From Apodospora peruviana (Eukaryota > Ascomycota > Sordariomycetes > Sordariales > Lasiosphaeriaceae), in assembly GCA_033439685.1 (NCBI GenBank), contig JAUEDM010000001.1, positions 1,364,001-1,428,000 of the forward strand: DNA of 64,000 bases, given 5' to 3'. The notes beneath the pieces are model-generated. The model saw nothing but the letters and a program-made list of their open reading frames with translations. It was not told where the DNA came from and did no database searches. Shown piece by piece: positions 63,346-64,000 of this stretch. Positions within the stretch are counted from its first letter, which is position 1; the number at the start of each line of letters is the position of its first letter. The translations under genes were made by a program, and so were the position numbers.

Positions 63346-64000
63346 TATTTTAGTTTGTTGCAGAATGCGCAATATCTCCTCTCTGCGGTATACTTGTACA
63401 GTATCTGTTTAGGAGTCGTTGGTGACTACACCCTCAGTTAAGGGAGTCTTGAAACTTACAGCCTTCTACACGGAGTATTGCGGGGATCCCCCATGGGGTG
63501 GGTGAAGTGTTTCCATCGTTCCGAGACAACAACAATCGCTCAGCAACCCACGCTTACTGTTTGCCAGTGTGTGACTTACTAAGTATGATGCCTTGATGTG
63601 TTTGTTAAACTCGCAGCTCATGGCATCTTAATTATTGATTCAAAAAGATGGTAAACAATTTTCCTGTTCTTTCATTATCCATGAATGATTCGGAAAAAAA
63701 AAAAAAAGAATAGAGCGAGATAGAAAAGACTAAGACGAAGCAGGAGTTCCAACATGATGATTTCAAGTAAGAAATTTTATTATAGCATTCTTTAGGATGA
63801 GGACCGATCCGGGATATGGAATGGTCCAGGATTGCCGGGAAGCCTACCTTGGTGTACATGAATAAAGCGCCGAAGAGCACTTTGAGATACTGCACAACCG
63901 AGAAAGAGACAGTTCGTCAACATGGAGATAAGATGGCAAATATAGACAGTACTTTATATTTTCACTTGACAACACTTGACGGTCTAAGATGGTGAGCGCT
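63346..64000. other. Right end of the window, no supported gene
   Basis: Apart from the duplicated blocks, only an A-rich run near 63693-63707 and short frames are seen. Confidence 0.55.
63480..63850 (-). repeat. Duplicated blocks A and B (second locus, inverted)
   Basis: On the minus strand, block B (63850 to about 63729) is followed by block A (about 63620 to 63485), whereas at the first locus A precedes B. Similarity is high enough to read by eye despite small gaps. Confidence 0.75.

Noticed and set aside
1..64000. tRNA, rRNA and other structured RNA genes
   Set aside because: I looked for T-loop (GTTCRANYC) signatures with a matching acceptor stem on both strands and found none that hold up by eye; a covariance-model scan would be decisive.

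Overview
The window is genomic DNA of a filamentous ascomycete, probably a sordariomycete. Genes carry short introns (mostly 42-95 nt) with GT-AG borders and CTRAY-like branch points. Neighbouring genes lie on both strands without operons, and the families present (SAT4-type rhodopsin-domain receptors, Zn2Cys6 regulators, AsaB-like oxidoreductases, NACHT STAND proteins, F-box/ankyrin proteins, fasciclin GPI proteins) are typical Pezizomycotina families. Exon structures below were worked out by eye from splice signals and reading-frame continuity. No tRNA, rRNA or CRISPR array was seen.

Layout. 1-3.9 kb: the start of a leftward gene, then mostly empty sequence with one small doubtful gene. 4.0-9.5 kb: two divergently transcribed AIG1/IAN-like GTPase genes bracketed by two small genes that share a roughly 100-residue module which I do not recognise. 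10-10.5 kb: a frameshifted P450 remnant. 11.7-16.0 kb: a 1028-residue intracellular subtilase convergent with a 325-residue gene that I read as a candidate gasdermin-like pore former; this resembles the fungal HET-Q1/HET-Q2 arrangement. 16.7-24.9 kb: a single-pass membrane protein with a disordered tail, a decayed repeat, a possible multicopper oxidase relic, a secreted SMP-30/gluconolactonase-like enzyme, and two small hypothetical genes. 25.2-26.8 kb: a broken F-box/ankyrin gene.

28-45 kb: an AsaB-like oxidoreductase, an SAT4-type seven-helix receptor, an MFS permease of the allantoate/nicotinate group, a short-chain dehydrogenase, a Zn2Cys6 regulator, a NACHT-type STAND protein and a flavin-reductase-like protein. 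This could be a small metabolic neighbourhood, but no backbone synthase is present. 45.7-52.4 kb: a two-domain fasciclin GPI protein, a large three-helix membrane protein and a MARVEL-like four-helix protein. 52.7-57.4 kb: a repeat-rich block with a coiled-coil gene relic, a 16-bp minisatellite, a MITE-like element, a gag-only retroelement relic and two solo-LTR-like elements, one nested in an older AT-rich repeat with an intact 5-bp target duplication. 57.6-58.9 kb: a seven-helix membrane protein. 59-64 kb: an LEA/DUF6987-like pseudogene carrying three nonsense codons that each fit a C-to-T change, flanked by rearranged inverted copies of the same sequence.

Taken together the window looks like an accessory region. 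Surveillance or cell-death type genes (GTPase pair, subtilase plus gasdermin-like candidate, NACHT protein, F-box/ankyrin relic) sit among transposon debris and pseudogenes.
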